From positions 1 to 60,132 of the forward strand of contig CAKPSX010000005.1 in the NCBI GenBank assembly GCA_934184665.1: a stretch of 60,132 nucleotides of DNA, given 5' to 3'. Source of the DNA: an uncultured Clostridia bacterium. GTDB taxonomy: Bacteria > Bacillota > Clostridia > TANB77 > CAG-508. Shown in pieces: positions 1 to 8,364 of this stretch. A program made the position numbers and the translations under genes. Under the pieces are notes generated by a model, which searched no databases, was not told where the DNA came from, and was given only the letters and a program-made list of their open reading frames with translations. How positions within the stretch are numbered: the stretch's first letter is position 1; the number at the start of each line of letters is the position of its first letter.

Positions 1-115
1 GAGGAAGCATAGGTCTACCAGGATTAGAAACTGTTGGAGGTTTATGCGAATTTAAGTATGGTTGTTTTACGTTACGGTATGTTGGATTAAAATTATAATT
101 TTTATATCTATACAT
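1..115 (-). CDS. Partial Tyr/Asn/Pro-rich small protein, N-terminus only
   Basis: A leftward reading frame starts at an ATG (113-115) with an AGGAGT ribosome site at 121-126 and stays open to the window edge. The visible 38 residues begin MYRYKNYNFNPTYRN and are rich in Tyr, Asn and Pro. No known domain is visible. The start resembles that of the leftward gene at 53476-53817 (MNNFFRYNRPFPYYNNYYR), which suggests, but does not prove, a related family. The 3' part lies outside the window, so the function cannot be named. The good ribosome site is the main reason to call it real. Confidence 0.5.
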   Translation of the reverse strand, partial: MYRYKNYNFNPTYRNVKQPYLNSHKPPTVSNPGRPMLP

Positions 116-590
116 TTAACACTCCTAATTCCATAAATGAACATATTTTTTAATATTTTCATTTATTTTTTATATTTTAAAATTAATAATATAATTAATA
201 GACATTCTAAAAAATATAGTTTTAATTATATTTTTAAAGTTTAATATTTATATTAATTAAATTAATAATATTTTTAACATAATAATTTTCCTATATTATA
301 ATATTCGACAAAATAAATAAAGGTTCAAATGATAAAAAATTAATTTTAAATAATAATTAATTATATGAGTAAAATTTAAAATAAAAATCAAATAAAAATT
401 ATTAATAAACAATTAAACTTTAATTATAAAAAAAAACAAAAAAACAAATAATAAAATAAAAATAATAAATAATAAATAAAAAATAAAAATAAAAAATAAA
501 AATAATAAAATTAAAATAATAAATAAAAAATAAAAATAATAAAATTAAAATAATAAATAATAAAATAAAAATATTAAAAATTAAATTATG
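116..590. other. Intergenic A/T low-complexity stretch
   Basis: No credible gene is seen here. The sequence is almost only A and T. From about 424 to 580 it is built from irregular AATAAAAAT / AATAATAAAAT units with no fixed period. One TTCGACA (304-310) reads TGTCGAA on the minus strand, which is the Spo0A box core, but a heptamer of this composition is expected several times by chance in a window of this size. Confidence 0.7.
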
Positions 591-619
591 TTTACACTTC
601 CTTAATAGTGTGGTAAAAT
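591..619 (+). promoter_or_regulatory. Sigma-A promoter of rsmI
   Basis: TTTACA (591-596), a 17-bp spacer and TAAAAT (614-619) lie 37 bp upstream of the rsmI start codon. It is the only good -35/-10 pair in the A/T-rich region and fits initiation near 626. Confidence 0.65.
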
Positions 620-655
620 AGATTGCAACTAATAAGAGAAAGGAAGAATTACAAA

Positions 656-1477
656 ATGAAAGGAAAATTATATATTGTAGCAACACCAATTGGAAATTTA
701 GAAGATATAACATTAAGAGCATTAAGAGTATTAAAAGAGGTAGATTTAATTGCAGCAGAAGATACAAGACAAACATTAAAATTATTAAACCATTTTGAAA
801 TAAATAAACCATTAATAAGTTATCATAGACATAATGAAGAGGTAAAATCAAATATATTAATTGAAAAATTAAATGATGGAGAAAATATTGCATTAGTATC
901 GGATGCAGGCACTCCAGGAATATGTGACCCAGGCGAAGAAGTTATAAAAAAAGCAATAGAAAATGAAATAGATGTTATACCAATACCTGGTGCATGTGCT
1001 ATGATTAATGCATTAATTGCATCAGGAATAGATACAAAGGAATTTATTTTTTTAGGATTTTTGCCATTAAATAAAAAATTAAGAAAAATAAAATTAGAAG
1101 AAATAAAAAATTCAAATAAAACAATTATTATTTATGAAGCACCACATAAAATAAAATCAACATTGGAAGATTTAAAACCAATTATTGAAAATAGAAAAAT
1201 TGTTTTAGCAAGAGAATTAACAAAAATTCATGAAGAATTTATAAGAAAAAATATCGAAGAAATTTTATCAAAGGTTGATAATTTAAAAGGTGAAATGATT
1301 TTAATTATTGAAGGAAAAAACAAAGAAGAAAATAATGAAAATGAATTAAATAAAATGAGTTTAGAAGAGCATTATAATTATTATTTAAATCAAGGTCTTG
1401 AAAAAAAAGAAATAATTAAAAAGATAGCAAAAGATAGAAATGTAAATAAAAATGAAATATATATGAAATTTTTATAA
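656..1477 (+). CDS. rsmI: 16S rRNA (cytidine-1402-2'-O)-methyltransferase RsmI
   Basis: This 273-residue protein has the full RsmI pattern: ATPIGNLEDIT near the N-terminus, AEDTRQT, the SAM-site loop SDAGTPGICDPG (around residue 90), and the PIPGACA segment. RsmI 2'-O-methylates C1402 of 16S rRNA in the ribosomal P site, using S-adenosylmethionine, and belongs to the tetrapyrrole-methylase fold. An upstream in-frame TTG (623) would add 11 residues, but it sits at the transcription start; the ATG at 656 follows an AAGGAAG ribosome site and is preferred. A DUF3800 gene follows after 26 bp, so the two may be cotranscribed. The C-terminal KN-rich tail is typical of this AT-rich genome. Confidence 0.95.
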   Translation: MKGKLYIVATPIGNLEDITLRALRVLKEVDLIAAEDTRQTLKLLNHFEINKPLISYHRHNEEVKSNILIEKLNDGENIALVSDAGTPGICDPGEEVIKKAIENEIDVIPIPGACAMINALIASGIDTKEFIFLGFLPLNKKLRKIKLEEIKNSNKTIIIYEAPHKIKSTLEDLKPIIENRKIVLARELTKIHEEFIRKNIEEILSKVDNLKGEMILIIEGKNKEENNENELNKMSLEEHYNYYLNQGLEKKEIIKKIAKDRNVNKNEIYMKFL

Positions 1478-1503
1478 AATAAGGACAGAAGGAAATGATG
1501 TAA

Positions 1504-2350
1504 ATGAAAAATATAACATATAGAATTTATGCAGATGAATCTGTAAGCAATGGTAAATATTATAGTAACTTTTATGGACGGCGCTTTAATTAATTTATCA
1601 GATATTAATTTAATAGATAAAGTACTTAATAATAAAAAGGAAGAATTGAATTTGAACGGTGAGATAAAATGGACCAAAGTTACGGATAATTATTTAGATA
1701 AATACATAGAAATAATAAGTTTATTCTTTAAATTTATAAAAAGTGGAAAAATAAAGGTAAGAATTATGTTTGCGCAAAATGCCTTTGTTTCAGACGGATT
1801 AACCAAAGAACAAACTGACAACGAATATAGTATATTGTATTATTATTTCTTAAAAGATTCTTTTGGTTTAAAATATAGTAATAATACACCATTTAAAAAT
1901 AAAGTTAATTTTTCTTTATATTTGGATGATTTGCCTTGCTCAGAAGGACAAAAGAAAAGTCTAAAAAATAGTATATTTAAGTATAATTATGAATTAAAGC
2001 AGAGTAATATAGAGATAACGGAAATAGTGGAAATAGATTCTAAAAAACATGTTATTCAACAATGTATGGATATTATACTAGGTTCTATGAATTTTAAATT
2101 GAATGATTTTGATAAAATAAAAGATGAGGAAACAGGGAAAAGGTCAAAAAGAACAATAGCAAAAGAAAAATTGTATAAGGTTATAAATAGAAATATAAGA
2201 GATATAAGAAAAGGTTTTAACGTAGGAATTTCTACCAGTAAGGATGGAGATGTAACTAATACATGGAAACAGTCGTATAGGCATTGGAATTTTATTTCTA
2301 GATATTCTCATTTTGACGAAACACTTACTAAAAAGAGTAGCAGAAAATAA
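1504..2350 (+). pseudogene. DUF3800 family protein, split by a one-base frameshift
   Basis: An ATG at 1504 with a GAAGGA ribosome site opens MKNITYRIYADES, the hallmark N-terminus of DUF3800 proteins, but this frame stops at 1591. The rest of the protein is in the next frame (open to 2350) and carries the other family landmarks: GEIKWTK, LDDLPCSEGQ and QQCMDIILGSMNF. Removing the single C at 1579 joins them as ...SNFYG-GALINL..., giving a continuous protein of about 281 residues, the usual family length. The downstream part is otherwise intact, so the mutation is recent, a sequencing error, or a real +1 shift (CGG CGC, rare codons here, follow the join). DUF3800 proteins have no settled function and are often found in accessory or defence regions. 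Alternatively, a 266-residue product could start at ATG 1550, but it has no ribosome site and would lack the DES motif. Confidence 0.75.
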
Positions 2351-2356
2351 AATAAT

Positions 2357-2413
2357 GCTCTGTTAATCCTAGACCGCGAGTAAATCGTAGCCGTTAAAAC
2401 AGATTAACAGAGC
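2357..2413 (+). ncRNA. Strong hairpin just downstream of the DUF3800 gene
   Basis: GCTCTGTTAATC (2357-2368) pairs perfectly with GATTAACAGAGC (2402-2413) around a 33-base loop that can form a small inner helix (GCGA/TCGT). It starts 6 bases after the DUF3800 stop codon. A long ordered loop and the lack of a clean T run make a plain terminator unlikely. Published comparative surveys described several DUF3800 RNA motifs linked to these genes, so a gene-associated RNA element is plausible; I cannot match it to a specific motif by eye. It could still act as a 3' end processing or termination site. Confidence 0.5.
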
Positions 2414-2419
2414 GTTTAT

Positions 2420-2441
2420 ATAAATATCAAATGATATTTAT
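2420..2441 (+). terminator. AT-rich inverted repeat, possible terminator
   Basis: ATAAATATC (2420-2428), loop AAAT and GATATTTAT (2433-2441) form a perfect 9-bp stem right after the larger hairpin. The stem is weak (one G-C pair) and only TTAACTATTTT follows, so termination is uncertain. It may be a second stem of the same RNA element. Confidence 0.35.
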
Positions 2442-2632
2442 TAACTATTTTATGCCTTTAATTTAAATATTATACATCTTTTTTTCTTTATTGTCAATTT
2501 TATTGTATAATTAAATATTAAAAAAGTCAATAGTTTTTTGTTTTATTTTTAATGATTATAATATTATATGACCGAATAAATTAATAATAATAATTAATTC
2601 ATATATTTCAAATATTTTCCAACCATTATTTA
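2442..2632. other. Intergenic A/T-rich region
   Basis: The gap between the hairpins and the promoter of the surface-protein gene holds T-rich runs and AATAATAATTAATT-like sequence. I see no gene or further structure on either strand. Confidence 0.6.
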
Positions 2633-2660
2633 TTGACTTTATAATACAGTATGATATACT
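2633..2660 (+). promoter_or_regulatory. Sigma-A promoter of the surface-protein gene
   Basis: TTGACT (2633-2638) and TATACT (2655-2660) are separated by 16 bp. Transcription would start near 2667, leaving a short leader with the AAAGGGG ribosome site before the ATG at 2700. Confidence 0.7.
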
Positions 2661-2699
2661 CTATTATAGAAATACAATAGATAAAAAGGGGTATATGTT

Positions 2700-5600
2700 A
2701 TGAAAAAGAAACGAATGATAATTGTAATAATGATAGTTGTTATATCATTATTAATTACAGGAATGACAATATTTGGTGTTAAGTTCAAAAATGAGGTTAG
2801 TTCTAATGCTACGGAGGTAAGCAATAATAATGCTAATAACAATATTGACTTACCACGAACAGAGGCCAATCTTAAATCATCAAGCTCGTATAATGATGAA
2901 TATGCTTCATTTAATACGAAAGAGCTTCAAAAAATTATGGATAAGCTATCAGATGAAGGTGGTGGAACAATCCATATTTCTTCAGGTACATATTATTTTA
3001 AGTCTGCAGGAATGAATACTGCTAAAACAGAAGATTATGCTATAAAATGTAGAGATAATATAACAATAATAGGAGATGGAACAAACGACAATTCAGGAAC
3101 AATATTAAAACCATATGGTGTAACAAGTATTGGTTTAGACATGTTTTATTTTAATGATTATTCAGATACAGGAAATGGAAATTATCTAGTAAATGCCGAT
3201 TTTAGGAACTTTATTATAGATGGGGCAGAGGCAAATACACAGCAATATACTACTGCGGGCAAAGGATTTATGATTAATATATTAAGAGATTGCGACTGGG
3301 AAAATGTTAAAGTAATGAATACTGATGCTACTGGCTTTGGAATGGATTGCCCTATTAATTGTACAATAACTAGATGTGTTGCAATTAATTGTGGAAAAGC
3401 AGCAACGACAAGTAGTGCAGGAGCTTCAGGATTTGGAATAGGAACAGGGTACAGTGATCAAGAATATATGCATATAAAAGATTGTATTTCAACAGAAAAC
3501 AAAAAATTTGGTTTCTTTTTTGAACATCAGGGAAGATTTAATGAGCAAAAATATACGGCATCAAGTAGTAAGGGCTTTGTAGTATCTAACTGTACGGCAA
3601 GTGGAAACTTATATGACATAGGTGGTAATAGGGCAAATGATGTTACATACGAGAATTGTTCTGCTGATACTTATTTTCAATTTGAGAATAATTCAAGAAG
3701 AATACATTTGATAAATTGTAAAGCAAATATAGAATATTCAGATGTTACAGATAGTTCAGAGTATTATTATGAACCAATTTATTGGGCTCTTAATAAAGGA
3801 ATTACCTTAGGGGTTTCGGAAACAGAGTTTGCTCCAAGGCAACAATGTACAAGAATACAAGCAATAACATTTTTATGGAGAATGGATGAATTACAAGGTG
3901 ATGTTGTGTATGGTAGAACTCCATATATAGAAACAGGATTTGAAGATGTTGATGGAAGCGATGAATATGCATGTGCAGTAAAATGGGCAGAAGATAAGGC
4001 AATCATTGATGGAGTATCTTCAAATGTATTAAAACCAGAAACAGAATGTACAAGAGCAGCAGCAATTACAATGCTATGGAGATATGCAGGAAGACCATAT
4101 GCAAGAGGAACTAATAGTTTTATAGATGTTGAAGAAGATTCTTGGTATAAGGATGCAGTTAATTGGGGTGTTTCAGAAGGAATAATAGATGGGATGACAG
4201 AGGATACATTTGAACCTAATAGAATATGTAAAAGAGCTGATATAATTACAATGCTATATAGATATTCTATGGGAGAAAATGAGTTTAATATTACATATAA
4301 TCTTAATGGGGGAACTAGTAGAAGAGGCAATCCTGATACGTATGTAGCAGGGGAAGATAGTTTTGATATTAGTAATCCAATAAAAGATGGATATACATTT
4401 GAAGGATGGACAGGCAGTTGCTATTCATCTGAAGGTTATATGGGAGTAGATAATTATTCTCCAATGCAAAATGCTGGAGTTAAGTCAAGAGATAGAGGGC
4501 ATAAAGCTTATTCAGCTAATTGGAAGGCAAATAGTTATACAATTTCATTTAATCCTAATGGTGGCTCAGGAAGTATGAATGATCAGAGTTTATCATATGA
4601 TTCTTCAAGACCACTGTTAGAAAATACATTTATGAAAGATGGATATGTATTTGAAAAATGGAATACTAGTCCAAATGGAACAGGAAAAGACTATGACGAT
4701 AAAGAAATAGTATGTAATTTAACTAATGTTGATGGCAAAAAGATAACATTATATGCGCAGTGGACTAAAATAAAGGAAGAAGATAAAATTGAATATACAG
4801 TTGAACATTATAAAGAAGAATTAGATGGAAAATATAGATTAGCTGAAACTCAAACATTAATAACACAAAAGGGTAGCAAAGTAACACCAGAGGTTAAAAA
4901 TTATACGGGATTTAGTGCTCCTAATAAGATAACTCAAGAAATAAATGATGAAGGAACTATAATAAAATATCAATATACAAGGAATTCATATAAAGTTACT
5001 ATTACAAAGGGTTCTAACATAGATACTGCATCAGGTGATGGAACATACAAGTTTGAGCAAAACGTAAAATTATATGCTAGTGCGAAAAAAGGTTATGGAA
5101 ATATCAAATGGAGTGGAGATAAAAATACTGATGAATTTACTATGCCAGCTAATGATGTAAATATTAATGTAGATGCTTCAAAAGTAATGTATAAAATAAC
5201 ATATGATTTAGATGGTGGATATGTATCTGGAAATTTAAATGAATATGATGAAAATACACCTTCATTTAAATTAAATAATCCGACAAAGAGAGGATATACA
5301 TTTATAGGTTGGACAGGAAGTAACGGAACTGTGCCTCAAAGTGATGTAACAATATTAATGGGTTCAAGTGGTAATCTACAGTATAAAGCAAATTGGAAAA
5401 AACTTGAAGAAGAGCCTAAAAAGGAATATTCTGTTACAATAACAAAAGGAGATAATATAGAAAGTGTATCAGGTGATGCAACTTATGAAAAGGGACAAAA
5501 AGTTACATTGACAGCAATCCCTAAAAAGGGTTATGGAAATATTGAATGGAGCGGTGATAAGATAGTAAATCAGTTTTACATGCCTGATAGAAACTTAAAT

Positions 5601-6575
5601 ATTACAGTAAATGCAACACCAATAAAATATAAGATTGAATATGTTTTAAATGGTGGTACAAATGGTAACAATCCAGAGGAATATACTATAGAAACACAAG
5701 AGTTTAAATTAGAAAATCCTAGTAGAGTAGGATATACATTTGTGGGTTGGACAGGAAGTAATGGTGAAGAGCCTCAAATAGATGTTACTGTTACAACAGA
5801 TAGATGTGAAAATTTAAAATATATTGCTAATTGGGAGGCTAATGAAGAGGAAGAAGACTCAGAAAATTTAAAAACACAATTAGAATATAGTAAGAAGAAA
5901 CCTACTAATAAAAATGTTACGGCTGTTATATCTAGCAATAATAAAATAACAAGTGTTCCGGAAGGTTGGACTATATCAGAAGATGGAAAAAGTTTATTTA
6001 GAGAATACGAAGAAAATATAAAAGAAGAGATTATATTGAAAGATGAATATGATAATCAAATTATAGAACAAGTTGAAATTAATAATATTGATAGAAATAA
6101 ACCAAAGGTACAGGCAGATTATAAAAAGTATAATAATAGTGTAATAGTAACATTAAGTGCTGATAAGGAAATACAGGAAGTTGAGGGTTGGAAAATTTCA
6201 AAAGATAGAAAAGCACTACAAAAAACATATGAAATTAATACTGAAGAAAATGTTATAATAAGAGATCTTGCAGATAATGAGCAAGAGCAGGCTGTTTTAA
6301 TAGAGGATATTACAATAGACAAAGACGATGACCAAAATAATGATAATAAAGATAATAACCAAGGTGGAGAAAGTAAAGACGATAATGATAATAAGGGAAA
6401 TGATAATAAAACAAATATGGATTCCAATACACCTGCGGGAAAAGATGATACAGTTTCTAAAGAAAGCCAATTGCCTAGTACAGGTAAAAAATTGTTTATT
6501 ATAACGGGTGTTTCCTTAATGGGGATAATAGCCATAGTCTATATAAGATATAGAAAGTTAAAAGATATAAAATAG
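2700..6575 (+). CDS. Giant cell-surface protein: beta-helix, SLH-type, InlB-type repeats, LPXTG anchor
   Basis: The 1291-residue protein begins with a membrane/signal segment (about 7-28). Residues 60-350 are a right-handed beta-helix of the pectate-lyase/polysaccharide-lyase type (GGGTIHISSGTYYF, then short Asn/Cys-rich coils). Three SLH-type repeats follow (about 355-405, 413-470 and 474-525; motifs such as CTRAAAITMLWRY). From 529 on come InlB B-type repeats (YNLNGGT...GYTFEGWTGS) alternating with ITKG...GYGNIKWSGD modules, then two Ig-like EGWTIS/EGWKIS modules. A D/N-rich spacer leads to LPSTG (1258-1262), a hydrophobic helix and a basic tail, the classical sortase substrate. It is probably a wall-anchored glycan-binding or glycan-cleaving adhesin. 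No sortase is in the window. Carrying both SLH-type repeats and an LPXTG signal is unusual. It has its own promoter and terminator. Confidence 0.9.
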   Translation: MKKKRMIIVIMIVVISLLITGMTIFGVKFKNEVSSNATEVSNNNANNNIDLPRTEANLKSSSSYNDEYASFNTKELQKIMDKLSDEGGGTIHISSGTYYFKSAGMNTAKTEDYAIKCRDNITIIGDGTNDNSGTILKPYGVTSIGLDMFYFNDYSDTGNGNYLVNADFRNFIIDGAEANTQQYTTAGKGFMINILRDCDWENVKVMNTDATGFGMDCPINCTITRCVAINCGKAATTSSAGASGFGIGTGYSDQEYMHIKDCISTENKKFGFFFEHQGRFNEQKYTASSSKGFVVSNCTASGNLYDIGGNRANDVTYENCSADTYFQFENNSRRIHLINCKANIEYSDVTDSSEYYYEPIYWALNKGITLGVSETEFAPRQQCTRIQAITFLWRMDELQGDVVYGRTPYIETGFEDVDGSDEYACAVKWAEDKAIIDGVSSNVLKPETECTRAAAITMLWRYAGRPYARGTNSFIDVEEDSWYKDAVNWGVSEGIIDGMTEDTFEPNRICKRADIITMLYRYSMGENEFNITYNLNGGTSRRGNPDTYVAGEDSFDISNPIKDGYTFEGWTGSCYSSEGYMGVDNYSPMQNAGVKSRDRGHKAYSANWKANSYTISFNPNGGSGSMNDQSLSYDSSRPLLENTFMKDGYVFEKWNTSPNGTGKDYDDKEIVCNLTNVDGKKITLYAQWTKIKEEDKIEYTVEHYKEELDGKYRLAETQTLITQKGSKVTPEVKNYTGFSAPNKITQEINDEGTIIKYQYTRNSYKVTITKGSNIDTASGDGTYKFEQNVKLYASAKKGYGNIKWSGDKNTDEFTMPANDVNINVDASKVMYKITYDLDGGYVSGNLNEYDENTPSFKLNNPTKRGYTFIGWTGSNGTVPQSDVTILMGSSGNLQYKANWKKLEEEPKKEYSVTITKGDNIESVSGDATYEKGQKVTLTAIPKKGYGNIEWSGDKIVNQFYMPDRNLNITVNATPIKYKIEYVLNGGTNGNNPEEYTIETQEFKLENPSRVGYTFVGWTGSNGEEPQIDVTVTTDRCENLKYIANWEANEEEEDSENLKTQLEYSKKKPTNKNVTAVISSNNKITSVPEGWTISEDGKSLFREYEENIKEEIILKDEYDNQIIEQVEINNIDRNKPKVQADYKKYNNSVIVTLSADKEIQEVEGWKISKDRKALQKTYEINTEENVIIRDLADNEQEQAVLIEDITIDKDDDQNNDNKDNNQGGESKDDNDNKGNDNKTNMDSNTPAGKDDTVSKESQLPSTGKKLFIITGVSLMGIIAIVYIRYRKLKDIK

Positions 6576-6578
6576 TAT

Positions 6579-6603
6579 AAAAAGAGCAATTATTGCTCTT
6601 TTT
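6579..6603 (+). terminator. Intrinsic terminator of the surface-protein gene
   Basis: AAAAAGAGCAA (6579-6589), loop TTA and TTGCTCTTTTT (6593-6603): a perfect stem ending in T residues, 3 bases after the TAG stop. Confidence 0.9.
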
Positions 6604-6638
6604 ATCTATAAATTAGAATTAATTGTATGTATAAATAA

Positions 6639-6668
6639 AAAACCATCATACTTGTGTATGGTGGTTTT
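6639..6668 (-). terminator. Terminator of the AbrB-type gene
   Basis: Read leftward, AAAACCACCATAC and GTATGATGGTTTT pair with one G-T wobble around a 4-base loop and run into TTTTTTATTT. It begins 2 bases after the abrB-type stop codon, so it is that gene's terminator. Confidence 0.85.
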
Positions 6669-6670
6669 GA

Positions 6671-6934
6671 TTATTCTTCGTCATCATCATTATTTAGTTC
6701 TCCAATGCGTTCAGCACATTTTGAACAGATTAATTTATCTTTATATGTTGTTAAATTTTTTGAGTTTCCACAAAAAATACAATTTGGTTCATACTTTTTT
6801 AATATAATTGATGATCCATCAACATAAATTTCGATTGGATCTTTTTCAGCTATGTCAAATTTATTTCTGATTTCTATTGGAATAACAACTCTTCCTAATT
6901 CATCAACTTTTCTAACAATTCCTGTAGATTTCAT
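6671..6934 (-). CDS. AbrB/SpoVT-type transition-state regulator with zinc-ribbon tail
   Basis: The first 50 residues are a SpoVT-AbrB swapped-hairpin DNA-binding domain (MKSTGIVRKVDELGRVVIPIE), which binds DNA as a dimer and represses or tunes transition-phase genes in Firmicutes. The C-terminal third carries CIFCG and ICSKC, two CxxC pairs that should bind zinc, as in many clostridial AbrB homologues. The protein is 87 residues, normal for the family. The start is fixed by an AAGGAGGA ribosome site 7 bases upstream. It has its own promoter and terminator and stands alone between the surface-protein gene and spmAB. Which genes it controls cannot be read from here. Confidence 0.9.
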   Translation of the reverse strand: MKSTGIVRKVDELGRVVIPIEIRNKFDIAEKDPIEIYVDGSSIILKKYEPNCIFCGNSKNLTTYKDKLICSKCAERIGELNNDDDEE

Positions 6935-6973
6935 AATTAGTCCTCCTTAAACATTATATTCAATTCATGTAAT

Positions 6974-7002
6974 ATGATAACATAAAGAAGTAAAATGGTC
7001 AA
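6974..7002 (-). promoter_or_regulatory. Sigma-A promoter of the AbrB-type gene
   Basis: Leftward TTGACC (7002-6997), a 17-bp spacer and TATCAT (6979-6974) precede the gene by 39 bp. Confidence 0.75.
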
Positions 7003-7086
7003 CTAAATTCTGTAAAAATTTTCAAAAAATTAGTTAAATGTATATATAGATAATTTCGCTAATATAAATAAATAAGTGAGGGAAAT

Positions 7087-7665
7087 ATGTTAAATATATT
7101 ATGGCCAATATTTATTATAATATCTATAGTTTATGCAATTTTTTCAGGGAATGTAGAGAGCATTAATAAAGGTTTATTTGAATCTATTGAAAGTGTAGTA
7201 AATTTTTCATTAACATTAGTTGGAATAACATGCTTTTGGATGGGAATTATGGAAATTGCATCTAAAACAACGGCATTGGATTTTTTATCAAAATTATTGC
7301 AACCACTTATTAAATTATTATTTCCTAGTCTGAAAAAGGAAAGTCCAGCTAATAAAAGTATAGTAATGAATATAGTAGCTAATATTTTGGGATTAGGTAA
7401 TGCGGCTACACCTTTAGGGCTAAAGGCAATGGATGATTTACAAAAAGAGGAAAAATGCAGAGAGAAGTTAAGTGATAATATGATGATGCTAATTGTTTTA
7501 AATACAGCATCTTTACAAATAATACCTACAACAGTGCTAGCAATTAGGAGTTCATTAGGTTCAGCTAATCCTAATATAATTATATTTCCAGTTTGGTTTT
7601 CCACAATTTGTGTCGCAATTGTGGGAATTGTAGCAACAAAAATCTTGATAAAAGTAAATAAATAA
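7087..7665 (+). CDS. spmA: Spore maturation protein A
   Basis: The 192-residue membrane protein has the nucleoside-recognition (Gate) fold typical of SpmA: an N-terminal helix pair, WMGIMEIA, then the conserved loop NILGLGNAATPLGLKAM and a C-terminal helix pair. SpmA works with SpmB in the forespore membrane during core dehydration; loss in Bacillus or Clostridium gives wetter, less heat-resistant spores. The start has a GAGGG site 4 bases upstream. spmB follows after 18 bp in the expected operon. I could not pick a convincing sporulation-sigma promoter by eye. Confidence 0.93.
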   Translation: MLNILWPIFIIISIVYAIFSGNVESINKGLFESIESVVNFSLTLVGITCFWMGIMEIASKTTALDFLSKLLQPLIKLLFPSLKKESPANKSIVMNIVANILGLGNAATPLGLKAMDDLQKEEKCREKLSDNMMMLIVLNTASLQIIPTTVLAIRSSLGSANPNIIIFPVWFSTICVAIVGIVATKILIKVNK

Positions 7666-7683
7666 AAAAGGATGAGATAAATT

Positions 7684-8217
7684 ATGGTAATTATTAATTA
7701 TATATCAATAATAGCAATGCCATTAGTTATATTGTTAATAATAGCAAATGCTTTAAGAGAAAAAATACAAGTTTTTGATGTTTTTTTGAAAGGTGCAGTA
7801 GATGGATTACAAATAACATTAAAAATTTTCCCAACATTAATAGGATTATTTGTTGCAATTGGAATGCTTAGGAGTTCAGGAGTTTTGGATTTCATAATTA
7901 AAATAATATCACCAGCAACAGATTTTTTTCATATTCCAGGAGAGATTTTGCCACTGGCAATGTTAAGACCGATTTCAGGTAGTGCTTCAATGGCTGTTGC
8001 TACTGATATAATAAAAACATATGGAGTGGATTCTTTTATTGGAATGTTAGCATCAGTAATCATGGGTTCTACAGAAACTACTTTATATACAATTGCTGTG
8101 TATACTGGCAGTGTTAAAATAAAAAATACAAGGGGAATATTAGGGGCAGCGCTAATAGGAGATGTTACTGGAATAATTATTTCTACAATAATATGTAGTT
8201 GTTTTTTCGGACAGTAA
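7684..8217 (+). CDS. spmB: Spore maturation protein B
   Basis: This 177-residue partner of SpmA has the same Gate-type membrane architecture, with the family segment LPLAMLRPISGSASMAVATD (about 92-111) and MGSTETTLYTIAVY. It follows spmA in one transcription unit with an AGGATGAG ribosome site. Together the pair affects water loss of the spore core; the transported substrate, if any, is not known. Length and order match the normal two-gene operon. A weak terminator follows. Confidence 0.93.
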   Translation: MVIINYISIIAMPLVILLIIANALREKIQVFDVFLKGAVDGLQITLKIFPTLIGLFVAIGMLRSSGVLDFIIKIISPATDFFHIPGEILPLAMLRPISGSASMAVATDIIKTYGVDSFIGMLASVIMGSTETTLYTIAVYTGSVKIKNTRGILGAALIGDVTGIIISTIICSCFFGQ

Positions 8218-8233
8218 AAAATAGACAAAAAAT

Positions 8234-8261
8234 AAAAATGCTTTGAAATTTAAACATTTTT
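8234..8261 (+). terminator. Probable terminator of spmAB
   Basis: AAAAATG (8234-8240) pairs with CATTTTT (8255-8261) around a 14-base loop, 17 bases after the spmB stop. The stem is short and A/T-rich, so its strength is uncertain. Confidence 0.45.
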
Positions 8262-8303
8262 AAATCTTTGAAATACTGATATGTACTAGGATTAGAGCGA
8301 ATA

Positions 8304-8320
8304 TGTCGAATTATGTCGAT
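8304..8320 (+). promoter_or_regulatory. Tandem TGTCGA boxes (Spo0A-box-like)
   Basis: TGTCGAA (8304-8310) is an exact Spo0A box core and TGTCGAT (8314-8320) is a near match. The shared text ATGTCGA repeats at exactly 10 bp, one helical turn, and ends 9 bp before the -35 element at 8330. That geometry is what an activator would need. A single such heptamer is expected several times in this window, so the spacing is the evidence. The regulator is inferred only. Confidence 0.4.
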
Positions 8321-8329
8321 GAAAAGTTC

Positions 8330-8358
8330 TTGACAAATAAAATGGACTGGTGTAAGAT
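8330..8358 (+). promoter_or_regulatory. Promoter with no protein gene downstream
   Basis: TTGACA (8330-8335), 17-bp spacer, TAAGAT (8353-8358). All genes for the next 3 kb point the other way, so this promoter should drive a non-coding RNA. Confidence 0.6.
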
Positions 8359-8364
8359 AATACA

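Noticed and set aside
424..580. CRISPR array or tandem repeat
   Set aside because: The A/T units have no fixed length and no spacers; no CRISPR-like repeat is present anywhere in the window.
420..893. 157-residue leftward open frame in the A/T-rich stretch and over the start of rsmI
   Set aside because: It is almost only Leu, Ile, Phe and Tyr, has no ribosome site, and is antisense to a certain gene.
2357..2413. Integron attC-like or IS200/IS605 end hairpin
   Set aside because: No integrase, transposase or second copy is in the window, and no R-box-like core is visible.
3779..4330. 183-residue leftward frame
   Set aside because: Antisense to the SLH-type repeats; it has no start signals.
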